DNA of 64,000 nt from Mumia sp. Pv4-285 (GTDB lineage: Bacteria; Actinomycetota; Actinomycetes; Propionibacteriales; Nocardioidaceae): assembly GCF_041320275.1 (NCBI RefSeq), contig NZ_CP162023.1, positions 1,674,001 to 1,738,000 on the forward strand, in the 5' to 3' direction. This document shows positions 25,082 to 35,882 of the stretch, in pieces (within the stretch, counting starts at the first letter, position 1; every line of letters starts with the position of its first letter). The notes below the pieces were generated by a model, which saw only the letters and a program-made list of their open reading frames with translations, had not been told where the DNA came from and ran no database searches. The translations under genes and the position numbers were made by a program.

Positions 25082-26113
25082 GTGGCAGAGGTCGTGCTCG
25101 ACGAGCGCAAGCTGGCCGTGCTGCGTGCCATCGTCGAGGACTACGTGGCGACGCAGGAGCCGGTCGGCTCCCGCGCCCTCGTCGACCGCCATCAGCTCGG
25201 TGTCTCGCCGGCGACGGTGCGCAACGACATGGCGATCCTCGAGGAGCACGGGTTCATCGCCCAGCCGCACACGAGTGCCGGGCGGATCCCGACGGACAAG
25301 GGCTACCGTCTGTTCGTCGACCGGCTCGCCTCCGTGCGACGGCTGAGCACGCCGGAGCGTCGCGCGATCGAGTCCTTCCTCGACGGTGCCGTGGACGTCG
25401 ACGACGTCGTGCAGCGCAGCGTGCGGCTGCTGTCGCAGCTCACCCACCAGGTGGCGCTCGTCCAGTACCCGACGCTCACCCGGTCCACCGTGCGGCACGT
25501 CGAGCTGGTGCCGATGGAGCGCGGACGCATCCTCGTGGTGCTCATCACCTCCTCCGGTCGCGTCGACCAGCGGATCGTGGAGCTCCCCGAGGAGCCCAAC
25601 GACCTGCTCCTCGTCGAGCTGCGCGGCAAGGTGATCGGTGCGGCGGTCGGCCAACGTCTCCCGGACGCCTCGGCCGGTGTCGCCGACCTGATCACCACGT
25701 TCAGGCCTGAGGAGCAGCCGATCGTGACGGCGGTCGTCGCCACCTTGACCCGCGCGTTCTCCGACGAGCGCGCCGACGAGCGCGTCGCCGTCGGGGGCGC
25801 CGCCAACCTCGCCAGGTTCGGCGCCGACTTCGACACCTCGATCAAGCCGGTGCTCGAGGCGTTGGAGGAGCACGTCGTGCTGCTCAAGCTTCTCGGTGAG
25901 GCGACCTCGCCGAGCATGCTGACGGTGCGCATCGGTGCGGAGGTGCCGTACGAGGAGCTCTCGGCGACCTCGCTGGTCGCCACCGCGTACGGCACGAGCA
26001 CGGAGCCCCTCGCCACCCTCGGCGTCGTCGGCCCCACCCGGATGGACTACCCGGGCACGATGGCGGCGGTGCGCGCCGTCGCCCGATACGTCGGCCAGAC
26101 CCTCAGCGACTGA
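25082..26113 (+). CDS. hrcA: Heat-inducible transcription repressor HrcA
   Basis: This 343-residue repressor has an N-terminal winged helix ([35 protein letters not shown]) and [16 protein letters not shown], which is diagnostic of HrcA. A GAF-like and dimerisation region follows. It binds CIRCE with help from GroEL and represses chaperone genes under normal temperature. The start is the GTG at 25082, with GAGGAGGG upstream; the long frame extending leftward is not coding. The CIRCE site at 25029-25053 shows autoregulation, and dnaJ follows after 31 bases. Confidence 0.96.
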   Translation: MAEVVLDERKLAVLRAIVEDYVATQEPVGSRALVDRHQLGVSPATVRNDMAILEEHGFIAQPHTSAGRIPTDKGYRLFVDRLASVRRLSTPERRAIESFLDGAVDVDDVVQRSVRLLSQLTHQVALVQYPTLTRSTVRHVELVPMERGRILVVLITSSGRVDQRIVELPEEPNDLLLVELRGKVIGAAVGQRLPDASAGVADLITTFRPEEQPIVTAVVATLTRAFSDERADERVAVGGAANLARFGADFDTSIKPVLEALEEHVVLLKLLGEATSPSMLTVRIGAEVPYEELSATSLVATAYGTSTEPLATLGVVGPTRMDYPGTMAAVRAVARYVGQTLSD

Positions 26114-26144
26114 ACAGAAGCGACCGAGAGACAGACAAGGACGC

Positions 26145-27287
26145 ATGAGCCAGGACTACTACGAGACCCTCGGTGTCAGCCGTGACGCGAGCCCCGAGGA
26201 GATCAAGAAGGCGTACCGTCGGTTGGCGCGCGCCCTGCACCCGGACGTCAACCCTGATCCGGAGGCGCAGGAGCGCTTCAAGACCGTCACCGTGGCGTAC
26301 GAGGTGCTGTCGGACCCCGAGAAGCGCTCGTTCTACGACCGTGGCGGCGATCCCCTGAGCAATGCCGGCGGCGGTGGTTTCGGTGCCGGCTTCTCGTTCA
26401 GCGACATCATGGACGCGTTCTTCGGCCAGCAGACGCAGCGCGGTCCGCGTGGTCGTACCCGCCGCGGCAACGACGCCCTCATCCGCATCAGCGTGTCGCT
26501 CGCCGACGCGGCCTTCGGCACGACCCGTGAGCTCAAGGTCGACACCGCGGTCGTGTGTGCGACGTGCCACGGCAACGGGTCCGCCGACGGTGCCGAGCCG
26601 GTGACCTGCCAGACGTGCCGGGGCAGGGGAGAGGTCCAGCACGTGCAGCGCTCGTTCCTGGGCGACATCCGTACGGCGCGCCAGTGCCCGACCTGCCAGG
26701 GCTTCGGCAGCGTCATCGTGAACCCGTGCGAGGAGTGCGCCGGCGACGGCCGTGTCCGCAGCCGCCGCACGCTCACGATCAAGGTTCCGGGCGGCGTCGA
26801 CACCGGCACCCGGATCCAGCTCACCGGCGAGGGCGAGGTCGGCCCCGGAGGCGGCCCGGCCGCCGACCTGTACGTCGAGGTCGAGGTCGAGCCCCACCAG
26901 GTCTACACCCGCTCCGACGACGACCTCTATTGCGACGTCCGTGTCCCGATGACGGCCGCGGCGCTCGGCACCCAGATCGATCTGCCGACCCTCGAGGCCG
27001 ACACCGGTGTCGATGCCGCCGAGGCGACGATCGCGTTCGACATCGCACCCGGGACCCAGTCCGGCGAGACGGTCACGATCCGCGGCCGCGGCGTCCCGCA
27101 CCTGCGCGGTGTCGGGCGTGGCGACCTCCTCGTACGCGTCGTGGTGGAGACCCCGACGAGGCTCGACGACCGCCAGCGCGAGCTGCTCGGCCAGCTGGCG
27201 TCGGAGCGCGGCGAGGAGCTGGTCGAGCCGGAGTTCGCTGCTCCGCACCGTGGAGTCTTCGGCCGGATCCGCGACGTCTTCCGCTGA
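26145..27287 (+). CDS. dnaJ: Chaperone protein DnaJ
   Basis: This 380-residue Hsp40 has a J domain (residues 1-70, with HPD in ALHPDVNPD), a Gly/Phe region, and four CxxCxGxG-type zinc repeats ([32 protein letters not shown]). Two substrate-binding beta domains follow. It stimulates DnaK ATPase and delivers unfolded clients. Pairing with hrcA makes it the DnaJ2 type of actinobacteria; the DnaJ1 copy is usually with dnaK. The ATG at 26145 follows a GA-rich ribosome site. It should be heat-induced through CIRCE. Confidence 0.96.
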   Translation: MSQDYYETLGVSRDASPEEIKKAYRRLARALHPDVNPDPEAQERFKTVTVAYEVLSDPEKRSFYDRGGDPLSNAGGGGFGAGFSFSDIMDAFFGQQTQRGPRGRTRRGNDALIRISVSLADAAFGTTRELKVDTAVVCATCHGNGSADGAEPVTCQTCRGRGEVQHVQRSFLGDIRTARQCPTCQGFGSVIVNPCEECAGDGRVRSRRTLTIKVPGGVDTGTRIQLTGEGEVGPGGGPAADLYVEVEVEPHQVYTRSDDDLYCDVRVPMTAAALGTQIDLPTLEADTGVDAAEATIAFDIAPGTQSGETVTIRGRGVPHLRGVGRGDLLVRVVVETPTRLDDRQRELLGQLASERGEELVEPEFAAPHRGVFGRIRDVFR

Positions 27288-27415
27288 TCGCCCCGGCCGG
27301 GCCCGATGCGCCCGGCCGAACGAGGACAGAATCACGCTCGCACACCGTCACCCGAGCCGCCTACGATGGAGTGGTCCGTACGACGCGAAGGAGAACTGCC
27401 CCCGAGGGGGCGCCG

Positions 27416-28411
27416 ATGAGTACACCTGAACCCCTGCAGCACACCGTGACGATCCCGGCGAGCATCCCGATGGTGTCGTTGCTCGGCCCCGCAGACGAGT
27501 TCCTCCGGCTGGTCGAGTCGAGCTTCGACGCCGACATCCATGTCCGGGGCAACCAGGTCACGATCCGCGCGACGGCAGCCGAGTCTGCCCTGGTCGAGCG
27601 CCTCCTCGAGGAGCTCGTCACCATGATCCGCACCGGTCAGGGTCTGACGACCGAGACCATCGAGCGGAGCATCACGATCCTCCGGACGGAGACCGAGGAG
27701 CGCCCGGCCGACGTGCTGAGCCTCAACATCCTCTCCAACCGCGGCCGGACGATCCGTCCCAAGACGCTCAACCAGAAGCGCTACGTCGACGCGATCGACA
27801 AGCACACCATCGTCTTCGGGATCGGGCCCGCCGGCACCGGCAAGACCTACCTCGCGATGGCGAAGGCCGTGCAGGCGCTGCAGGCCAAGGACGTCAACCG
27901 GATCATCCTGACCCGGCCTGCCGTCGAGGCCGGCGAGAACCTCGGCTTCCTGCCCGGCACGCTCAGCGAGAAGATCGACCCCTACCTGCGCCCGCTGTAC
28001 GACGCGCTGCACGACATGCTCGACCCGGAGACGATCCCCAAGCTGCTCGCGGCCGGGACGATCGAGGTCGCGCCGCTGGCCTACATGCGTGGCCGCACGC
28101 TCAACGACGCCTTCATCATCCTCGACGAGGCACAGAACACCTCGCCCGAGCAGATGAAGATGTTCCTGACACGGCTCGGCTTCGGCTCCAAGATGGTCGT
28201 GACCGGCGACATCACGCAAATCGACCTCCCCGGTGGCCAGCGCAGCGGCCTCCGCGTGGTGCGCGAGATCCTCGACGGGGTCCGTGACATCTCGTTCCCG
28301 CAGCTGACCTCCGCCGACGTCGTCCGCCACAAGCTGGTCGGCCGCATCGTGGCCGCGTACGACGAGTTCGAGGGCGAGGGCGAGGGGCATGAACGTCGAC
28401 GTACTCGATGA
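27416..28411 (+). CDS. phoH: PhoH-family ATPase
   Basis: This 331-residue protein has an N-terminal KH-like region (VESSFDADIHVRGNQVTIRA) and a PhoH ATPase domain. Walker A is GPAGTGKTYLAM and Walker B is FIILDEAQNTSPEQMKM. It is probably an RNA-associated ATPase or helicase acting with YbeY, encoded directly downstream. The ATG at 27416 is preceded by GAGGGGG. It lies 128 bases after dnaJ with a possible -10 TACGAT at 27362-27367. The rsmE gene often found before phoH is absent. It overlaps ybeY by 23 bases. Confidence 0.94.
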   Translation: MSTPEPLQHTVTIPASIPMVSLLGPADEFLRLVESSFDADIHVRGNQVTIRATAAESALVERLLEELVTMIRTGQGLTTETIERSITILRTETEERPADVLSLNILSNRGRTIRPKTLNQKRYVDAIDKHTIVFGIGPAGTGKTYLAMAKAVQALQAKDVNRIILTRPAVEAGENLGFLPGTLSEKIDPYLRPLYDALHDMLDPETIPKLLAAGTIEVAPLAYMRGRTLNDAFIILDEAQNTSPEQMKMFLTRLGFGSKMVVTGDITQIDLPGGQRSGLRVVREILDGVRDISFPQLTSADVVRHKLVGRIVAAYDEFEGEGEGHERRRTR

Positions 28412-28892
28412 GTCGAGCTACCGAGACTCCGACGGCGTCGCCGTCGACGTGGTCCGTCTGACGCGCCTCGCCCAGTTCGTCATGGAAGAGATGCGGCTCG
28501 CACCGGCGACCGAGATGACGATGATCGTCGTCGATCCGCCGACCATGACCGAGTACAACGAGAAGTGGATGGACAAGAAGGGGCCCACCGACGTCCTGTC
28601 CTTCCCGATGGACGAGCTGCGGCCGGGCACCGACGACCTCGACGCGGAGGAGGGATACCTCGGTGACATGGTCCTGTGTCCCGAGGTCGCCCAGAAGGAC
28701 GCCGAGTCCGAGGGTCTCGTGCTGCGCGACCACCTCGAGCTGTTGACGGTGCACGGCATCCTGCACCTGCTGGGCTACGACCACGCGGAGCCCGAGGAGC
28801 ACCAGGAGATGTTCTCCCTGCAGGACGAGCTGCTGGGCCGGTGGCGCGACGGTCGGTCCGACCGGCAGGACGCGGTGGGGGCGGGCTCGTGA
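28389..28892 (+). CDS. ybeY: Endoribonuclease YbeY
   Basis: This 167-residue metalloprotein carries the zinc motif HGILHLLGYDH near residues 122-132, the hallmark of YbeY. GPTDVLSFPMDEL is the second conserved segment. It matures the 3' end of 16S rRNA and contributes to ribosome quality control. A tail of about 25 residues after the conserved core is charged and probably disordered. The start lies inside the end of phoH, and its TGA overlaps the next ATG by one base, so the phoH-ybeY-CBS genes are coupled. Confidence 0.96.
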   Translation: MNVDVLDESSYRDSDGVAVDVVRLTRLAQFVMEEMRLAPATEMTMIVVDPPTMTEYNEKWMDKKGPTDVLSFPMDELRPGTDDLDAEEGYLGDMVLCPEVAQKDAESEGLVLRDHLELLTVHGILHLLGYDHAEPEEHQEMFSLQDELLGRWRDGRSDRQDAVGAGS

Positions 28893-30199
28893 TGACCGTC
28901 GACGTGTGGCTCACCGCCACGGCCGTGGTCCTGGTCTTCCTCGCCGGGCTCCTCGCCAGCGCCGACGCCGCGCTCTCGACGTTCTCGAAGGCCCGCGCCG
29001 ACGAGCTCGTCGCCGAGGGCCGCTCGGGCGCGACGAAGGTGGTGGCGATCGTCCGCGATCCCGCCCCCTACATCAACACCGCGCTGCTGCTGCGCATCCT
29101 GTCCGAGACCGGTGCGGTCGTGATGGTCGCGGTCGTGTTCGTGCACGCGTTCTCCGGCCAGTGGCTGCAGGTCCTGCTCGCGACGATCGTGATGACGGTG
29201 GTCTCGTTCGTGGCGATCGGCGTCGGCCCCCGGACCCTCGGCCGCCAGAACTCCGAGCGCGTCGCCCTGCTGTCCGCGGCGCCCCTGGCGGCGATCACCC
29301 GCATCCTCGGTCCCGTGCCGCGCCTCCTCATCCTCATCGGCAACGCGCTCACGCCCGGCAAGGGCTTCCGTGAGGGGCCGTTCTCGTCGGAGGCCGAGCT
29401 GCGCGAGATGGTGGACCTCGCCGAGCAGAACGCGCTGATCGAGTCCGGCGAGCGTCAGATGATCCACTCGGTGTTCGAGCTCGGCGACACTGTCGTCCGC
29501 GAGGTCATGGTCCCGCGCACCGACGTGGTGTTCATCGAGCGCACCAAGAAGCTGCGCCAGGCGATGTCGCTCGCGCTGCGCAGCGGATACTCACGCATCC
29601 CCGTCACCGGCGACAGCCTCGACGACGTCGTCGGCATGGCGTACCTCAAGGACGTCACCAAGCGGGTCTTCGACAACCGTGAGGCCGAGACGACCGAGCG
29701 GGTCGAGTCCGTCATGCGACCGTGCCTCTACGTCCCCGACTCCAAGCCTGCCGCGGACCTCCTCCGGGAGATGCAGGCCCACCGCACGCACGTCGCGATC
29801 GTCGTCGACGAGTACGGCGGCACGGCGGGCATGGTGACGATCGAGGACGTCCTCGAGGAGATCGTCGGTGAGATCACCGACGAGTACGACGCGCCGCCCG
29901 ACGACGTCGAATACCTTGCCAACGGCTCCGTACGCATCAGCGCCCGCTACGACGTCGACGACCTGCAGGAGCTCTTCGGCGTCCCGATCGAGGACGACGA
30001 CGTCGACTCCGTCGGTGGCCTCATGGCGAAGCACCTCGGCAAGGTCCCGATCGCGGGCAGCGAGCTCGCCCTCGACGGCCTGCGCTTCGTCGCGGAGGCG
30101 CCGAGCGGGCGCCGCAACCGCATCGGCAGTGTCCTCGTCAGTCGCGACGAGGTGGGCGGTGACTCCGAGGAGTCGGTCGGCGCATCGGCGTCCCACTGA
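28892..30199 (+). CDS. CBS-domain membrane protein of the CorC/TlyC (CNNM) family
   Basis: This 435-residue protein has an N-terminal DUF21 (CNNM) membrane domain of about 190 residues with three or four helices. A pair of CBS domains follows ([22 protein letters not shown] and the Bateman partner [19 protein letters not shown]), and a C-terminal CorC_HlyC domain. Members are linked to magnesium or cobalt export and were earlier called haemolysins. The CBS pair likely senses Mg-ATP. It lies in the conserved ybeY-era operon; a GTG three bases earlier is an alternative start. Confidence 0.92.
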   Translation: MTVDVWLTATAVVLVFLAGLLASADAALSTFSKARADELVAEGRSGATKVVAIVRDPAPYINTALLLRILSETGAVVMVAVVFVHAFSGQWLQVLLATIVMTVVSFVAIGVGPRTLGRQNSERVALLSAAPLAAITRILGPVPRLLILIGNALTPGKGFREGPFSSEAELREMVDLAEQNALIESGERQMIHSVFELGDTVVREVMVPRTDVVFIERTKKLRQAMSLALRSGYSRIPVTGDSLDDVVGMAYLKDVTKRVFDNREAETTERVESVMRPCLYVPDSKPAADLLREMQAHRTHVAIVVDEYGGTAGMVTIEDVLEEIVGEITDEYDAPPDDVEYLANGSVRISARYDVDDLQELFGVPIEDDDVDSVGGLMAKHLGKVPIAGSELALDGLRFVAEAPSGRRNRIGSVLVSRDEVGGDSEESVGASASH

Positions 30200-30579
30200 T
30201 GCCCGCCGATACCCTGGGCGGCATGGCACCCGAACCCATCAGCGTCGACGACCCTGAGGACCGCAAGATCCTGACCCTCGCTCGAGCCACTCGTGCACGG
30301 ACCCGTGCCGCCGAGGGCGCCTCGGTCCGTGACCGCGACGGCCGCACGTACGCCGCGGCAACCGTCGAGCTGCCGACGTTGCGGCTGTCGGCTCTCAGCC
30401 TCGCCGTCGCCATGGCGGTGTCCTCCGGCGCGACCGGGCTCGAGGCGGCAGCCCTCAGCACCGATGCCGACGCCGTCAGCGAGGACGACCGACAGGTGAT
30501 CCGTGACTTCGCCGGCGCCGGGGTGCCGGTGCTGCTCGCCGACCCTCAGGGTGTCGCGCGGACTCGGGTGGAGGCATGA
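30199..30579 (+). CDS. Cytidine-deaminase-fold protein lacking catalytic residues
   Basis: This 126-residue protein aligns by eye with the cytidine deaminase core: GASVRDRDGRTYAAATVEL, then LRLSALSLAVAMAVSSGA. The zinc-binding Cys/His-Ala-Glu is replaced by Ser-Ala-Leu, and the protein contains no cysteine or histidine. It should therefore be catalytically inactive and structural or regulatory. A similar small protein sits before era in mycobacteria. Its ATG overlaps the CBS gene stop by one base and it overlaps era by ATGA. The ATG at 30223 is an alternative start. Confidence 0.8.
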   Translation: MPADTLGGMAPEPISVDDPEDRKILTLARATRARTRAAEGASVRDRDGRTYAAATVELPTLRLSALSLAVAMAVSSGATGLEAAALSTDADAVSEDDRQVIRDFAGAGVPVLLADPQGVARTRVEA

Positions 30580-31493
30580 GCGCCTTCAGGTCGGGCTTCG
30601 CATGCTTCGTCGGCCGGCCCAACGCCGGCAAGTCGACGCTGACGAACGCGCTCGTCGGCGACAAGGTCGCGATCACGTCGTCGCGTCCGCAGACGACGCG
30701 TCACGTGATCCGCGGACTCGTCCACACCCCCGACGCGCAGCTGATCCTGGTCGACACGCCGGGGCTCCACCGTCCGCGGACGCTGCTCGGTGAGCGCTTG
30801 AACGACCTGGTCCGCAGCACGTGGGCCGATGTCGACGTCGTCGGGGTCTGCCTCCCCGCGGACGAGAAGATCGGCCCGGGCGACCGCTACCTGATCGGCG
30901 AGCTCGCAAAGATCCGCCGGATGCCGATGATCGCGCTCGCCACCAAGACCGACAAGGTGGCGCCCGACCGGCTCCTGCAGCACCTCAGCGACATCGCTGC
31001 GACCGGTGACGAGCTGGGAGTCGACTGGAGGCACGTCGTCCCGGTGTCGGCGAAGTCCGGCTACCAGGTCGAGCACCTGCGCAACCTGCTGATCGACGAG
31101 CTGCCCGAAGGCGTCCCGCTGTACCCCGACGGTCAGCTGACCGACGAGCCCGAGGAGACGCTGGTCGCCGAGGTGATCCGTGAGGCGTCGCTGGAGGGTG
31201 TGCGCGACGAGCTGCCGCACTCGATCGCTGTCGTGATCGAGGAGATGGTCCCGCGCGAGGACCGCCCGGAGGACCGGCCGCTGGTCGACGTCCGTGCGGT
31301 GATCTTCGTGGAGCGCGACAGCCAGAAGGGCATCGTGATCGGCAAGGGCGGCGCTCGGCTGAGGCAGATCGGCTCCGACTCCCGCGGTCAGATCGAACGC
31401 ATCCTCGGCACGCCGGTCTTCCTCGACCTGCGGGTCAAGGTGGCCAAGGACTGGCAGCGCGATCCGAAGCAGCTCCGCCGCCTCGGCTTCTAG
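30576..31493 (+). CDS. era: GTPase Era
   Basis: This 305-residue GTPase has G1 GRPNAGKSTLTN, G3 DTPGLHRPR, G4 TKTDKV and the C-terminal KH domain with VIGKGGARLRQIG. Era binds the 3' end of 16S rRNA and assists 30S assembly. G1 has Asn in the position often held by Val, as in other actinobacterial Era proteins. It is the last gene of the phoH-ybeY-CBS-deaminase-like cluster and starts inside the preceding gene. A GC-rich hairpin at 31520-31544 follows. Confidence 0.97.
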   Translation: MSAFRSGFACFVGRPNAGKSTLTNALVGDKVAITSSRPQTTRHVIRGLVHTPDAQLILVDTPGLHRPRTLLGERLNDLVRSTWADVDVVGVCLPADEKIGPGDRYLIGELAKIRRMPMIALATKTDKVAPDRLLQHLSDIAATGDELGVDWRHVVPVSAKSGYQVEHLRNLLIDELPEGVPLYPDGQLTDEPEETLVAEVIREASLEGVRDELPHSIAVVIEEMVPREDRPEDRPLVDVRAVIFVERDSQKGIVIGKGGARLRQIGSDSRGQIERILGTPVFLDLRVKVAKDWQRDPKQLRRLGF

Positions 31494-31519
31494 CGTTCGC
31501 GAGCCACTTTCTGGGCGTT

Positions 31520-31544
31520 CGCGAGCCGCTCAGGGCGGCTCGCG
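31520..31544. terminator. Terminator hairpin between era and a convergent lipoprotein gene
   Basis: CGCGAGCCGC (31520-31529) and GCGGCTCGCG (31535-31544) form a 10-bp stem with a 5-nt loop. The 13-base word GCGTTCGCGAGCC occurs twice in tandem (31493-31505 and 31516-31528), the second copy in the stem. Confidence 0.65.
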
Positions 31545-31546
31545 GC

Positions 31547-32461
31547 CTAGTTGCGGGTCTTCGCGAAGCAGACGCCCCAGCGTTCCCCGCGCTGCCACGA
31601 GGTCTTGCTCGGCGAGATGTAGCCGTACTCGAACGACCCTCGCGTGTCGAGATAGCGGCGGACGCTCGTCGTGCACCGGTCGCGCATCGTCGACTGCGAG
31701 CGCTTGGACCCCGGGTACGACGCGGTCGGCGAGCCGAGGCGGATGCTGTCGATGCCACGCCACTGGTGCTTCGTCGAGCAGGCGACCGTGCCGACGGCGA
31801 CGCGGATGTCACCGCGGACGCACTGCATGTAGCCGGTCGACCGCTTGCCGGTGAGTGCTCCCTTGGTCTTCGCGGGAAGGGCGGCGAGGCGGGTGGCGTT
31901 CGCGGAGAGCACCAGGTCGCACCGCATCCACGCAGCACCCTCGGCGGTCTGGGCCGGGCTGGGGACGCCCACGATGAAGCCGAACTGCGAGCGCTCGAAC
32001 GTGGGACGGTCCTTGCCGAGGTAGCTGATCGCGGCCTTCTCGCAGATCGGCCGGGCTGCCTTGAGGATGCGGGTCGTGTTGTAGTTCGCGACGGCGGCCT
32101 TCAGCGGTGCAGGCATCGTGCGCACGAGGTACGTGAGGGCCGTCGCACCTGCACAGGGAACCGGTGCGGTGTCGTCGTCGCTGACGCGGAGCGTCGCGTC
32201 GACCGTGCCGGGCTTGCGGCACTCACCGGTCTTGGGGAGCGTCACGACCGGTGTCGTCGGCGTCGGCGACGGAGTGGGAGCCGCCGACTCGGTGGGAGGC
32301 AGCGTCCTGATCGGGGGCGTGGCCTCCGTCGTGGGGTCGTCGCCGGCACCGGCGAGGTCCGACGCCGAGCCGCAGGCAGCGACCAGGGTCAGGGCTCCGG
32401 CACCGAGCATGGCGACCACGAGGTTGCGGGTGCGGGTGCGGAGGTGACGCGGAGCCGTCAC
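31547..32461 (-). CDS. Septum_form-like lipoprotein, copy 1
   Basis: This is a 304-residue secreted lipoprotein. It has a basic N-terminus, a hydrophobic core and a lipobox LTLVAACGS, then a Pro/Thr-rich linker to about residue 75. The extracytoplasmic part has scattered Cys pairs, AAWMRCDLVLSANATRL and a C-terminal WGVCFAKTRN, resembling actinobacterial septum-formation (Septum_form) proteins. No function is proven. It is a paralogue of the next gene; both end in a W/F-G-x-C-[FW] motif. The start is the GTG at 32461 with GGGAGG upstream. Confidence 0.78.
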   Translation of the reverse strand: MTAPRHLRTRTRNLVVAMLGAGALTLVAACGSASDLAGAGDDPTTEATPPIRTLPPTESAAPTPSPTPTTPVVTLPKTGECRKPGTVDATLRVSDDDTAPVPCAGATALTYLVRTMPAPLKAAVANYNTTRILKAARPICEKAAISYLGKDRPTFERSQFGFIVGVPSPAQTAEGAAWMRCDLVLSANATRLAALPAKTKGALTGKRSTGYMQCVRGDIRVAVGTVACSTKHQWRGIDSIRLGSPTASYPGSKRSQSTMRDRCTTSVRRYLDTRGSFEYGYISPSKTSWQRGERWGVCFAKTRN

Positions 32462-32554
32462 TGGACGTCCTCCCGGGGTTTCGGCGGCACGACGGCTGCC
32501 AGTGTACGGGGCGGGCCGCTACCCGAGGCCAGCTGCGCCCGACCTCGGCCGGCG

Positions 32555-33409
32555 TCAGTCGCGCGTCCGCGTCCAGCAGAGGCCGAACCGGTCACCGGAC
32601 GCCCACGCGGCGCGGCTCGGCGGCAGCCAGCCGACGTCGATGTCGGCGGTGCTGTTGTCGGTGAACTCCCGCGCGGGCTGCTCGCAACGGGAGAGGACGT
32701 CCTGGCGTACGGCGGCACCACCCGGATAGGCGTCACGCGCCGCTCCCAGCCGGCGTGCCGCCACGGCCCGCCAGGTGTGGGGGAGTGCGCACGCGCGTCC
32801 GCCCTCGCCGGCGGCGATGCCGGCTCGACCGGTGCGCGCGCACCGGCCGTACCGGTCGAGCGCGCCGTCGTTCCTGAGGAGCCCGTGTGCCTTCACTGGC
32901 AGGGGCAGCAGGGTGGTGTCGCTGCGAGAGACGGCGACGTCGCACCGCAGCCACCGGGCGCCTGCCTCGAGGTCGTCGTCGCTGGGGACGAACCACGCGT
33001 ACGTGGCCCGCGACAGCGCGAGACGTGCCGGTGTCGCCCGCAGGTAGGGGCGCAGAGCCGCACGACATCCGCGGTCGGCGGCCGTGGCGACCGCCGCGCC
33101 GTCGGCAGGATCGACCTCGTCGGGAAGCATCGCGACCAGGTAGGTCTGCGTGGTGTGCGGCTGGGTGCACGGGACCGGGGCGACGTCGAGCTGCGCCTCG
33201 TCGAGCTGCGCCGGTGTCAGTCGGTAGCACGCGTCGACGACCGGCCGTGGTGCCGCCGTGGGAGTAGGGGAGGCGCTCGGGCTGCTCGTGGTGCCGGTGG
33301 CATCCGGCTCGTCGGACGATCCGTCTCCCGTACAGGCGGTGAGACCGACCGTCAGGACGGCGGTGAGCGCTCCGAGGGCGCGGACGATGACGCGGTGCCG
33401 AGTAACCAC
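32555..33409 (-). CDS. Septum_form-like lipoprotein, copy 2
   Basis: This 284-residue paralogue of the preceding protein has a lipobox (VGLTACTG), a Ser/Pro/Thr-rich linker, CTQPHTTQTYLVAMLP, ARWLRCDVAVSRSDTTLLPLP and a C-terminal FGLCWTRTRD. It lies immediately upstream of copy 1 on the same strand, so the pair looks like a tandem duplication that has diverged strongly. The start is the GTG at 33409; the GGAGG lies unusually close to it. It may act at the cell envelope; no enzymatic motif is visible. Confidence 0.75.
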   Translation of the reverse strand: MVTRHRVIVRALGALTAVLTVGLTACTGDGSSDEPDATGTTSSPSASPTPTAAPRPVVDACYRLTPAQLDEAQLDVAPVPCTQPHTTQTYLVAMLPDEVDPADGAAVATAADRGCRAALRPYLRATPARLALSRATYAWFVPSDDDLEAGARWLRCDVAVSRSDTTLLPLPVKAHGLLRNDGALDRYGRCARTGRAGIAAGEGGRACALPHTWRAVAARRLGAARDAYPGGAAVRQDVLSRCEQPAREFTDNSTADIDVGWLPPSRAAWASGDRFGLCWTRTRD

Positions 33410-33443
33410 GCCTCCACAGTAGGAGCAGTGGTGCTGTCCGCAA

Positions 33444-33941
33444 TCAGGCGGAGAGGTGCGCGGCCAGGGTCGCCCCGAGCTCGTACGCTGCCGCGCGCTG
33501 GGGTTCGCCGACGTCGCCGAGGATCTCGAGGACGGGCGCCGCCTGCGTCCAGCCCAGCGCGCCGACGATCGACTGGACGGCGCGGACGGCACCGGTCGTG
33601 TCGTACCGGCCGTGGATCCACAGCCCGTACGGCTTGCTGCGGCGCGCCGGCCCGTCGCCGCCCCCGGCGGCCGAGCCGTCGTCGGCCAGCGCACCCCCGG
33701 CCTCGAGGAAGATCGTGTCGAAGAAGTGCTTCAGCGCCCCTGACATGTAGCCGAAGTTGGCCGGGGTGCCGAGCACGTACGCGTCGGCCGCGAGGACGTC
33801 GTCGGCGCGGGCCTCGAGCGCCGGGCGTACGACGACCTCGACGCGTTCGATCGCGGGGTCGTGCGCGCCGGCGGTCACGGCCTCGGCGAGCGCCTGGACT
33901 GACGCGGTGGGCGTGTGGTGGACGAGGAGCAAGGTGGCCAC
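33444..33941 (-). CDS. Flavodoxin/NADPH-dependent FMN reductase-like protein
   Basis: This 165-residue flavodoxin-fold protein has a phosphate-binding loop VHHTPTASVQALAEAV instead of the canonical TxTGxT. LAADAYVLGTPANFGYMSGALKHFFD is the classic flavin-contact segment of WrbA/FMN-reductase relatives. It is probably a quinone or flavin reductase; the electron partner is unknown. The GTG at 33941 follows TAGTCT (minus strand, 33953-33948) by six bases, so the mRNA is likely leaderless. Its promoter overlaps that of the divergent leuA leader. Confidence 0.85.
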   Translation of the reverse strand: MATLLLVHHTPTASVQALAEAVTAGAHDPAIERVEVVVRPALEARADDVLAADAYVLGTPANFGYMSGALKHFFDTIFLEAGGALADDGSAAGGGDGPARRSKPYGLWIHGRYDTTGAVRAVQSIVGALGWTQAAPVLEILGDVGEPQRAAAYELGATLAAHLSA

Positions 33942-33944
33942 CCG

Positions 33945-33974
33945 GTGAGACTAGCGGGCGCCGTGGGTTATGCT
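33945..33974 (+). promoter_or_regulatory. Promoter of the leuA leader transcript
   Basis: -35 GTGAGA (33945-33950), 18-nt spacer, -10 TATGCT (33969-33974). Initiation would fall near 33981, just before the leader peptide ATG at 33985. It overlaps the divergent flavodoxin promoter (TAGTCT on the other strand). Confidence 0.5.
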
Positions 33975-33984
33975 CCTCGTAGCC

Positions 33985-34013
33985 ATGTACTACGCGCGCC
34001 TCCTCCTTCGGTG

Positions 34014-34035
<22 letters not shown>
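33985..34035 (+). CDS. leuL: Leucine leader peptide of leuA
   Basis: This is a 16-codon frame, MYYARLLLRCRGEGSL, with three consecutive leucine codons (CTC CTC CTT at 34000-34008) and a TAG stop. It begins a few bases after a predicted transcription start and 150 bases before leuA. Short leucine-rich leader peptides upstream of leuA are known in actinobacteria. Ribosome stalling at the Leu codons when charged tRNA-Leu is scarce would alter folding of the following RNA. The size and codon run are seen directly; regulation is inferred. Confidence 0.8.
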
Positions 34036-35850
<1,815 letters not shown>

Positions 35851-35882
35851 CGCAGACCGTGCGGCCGCCGGGTCGTCGCTGA

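Noticed and set aside
23810-26113. 767-codon frame leading into hrcA
   Set aside because: Only the part from 25082 has HrcA features; the earlier part is antisense to DUF3097 and crosses CIRCE.
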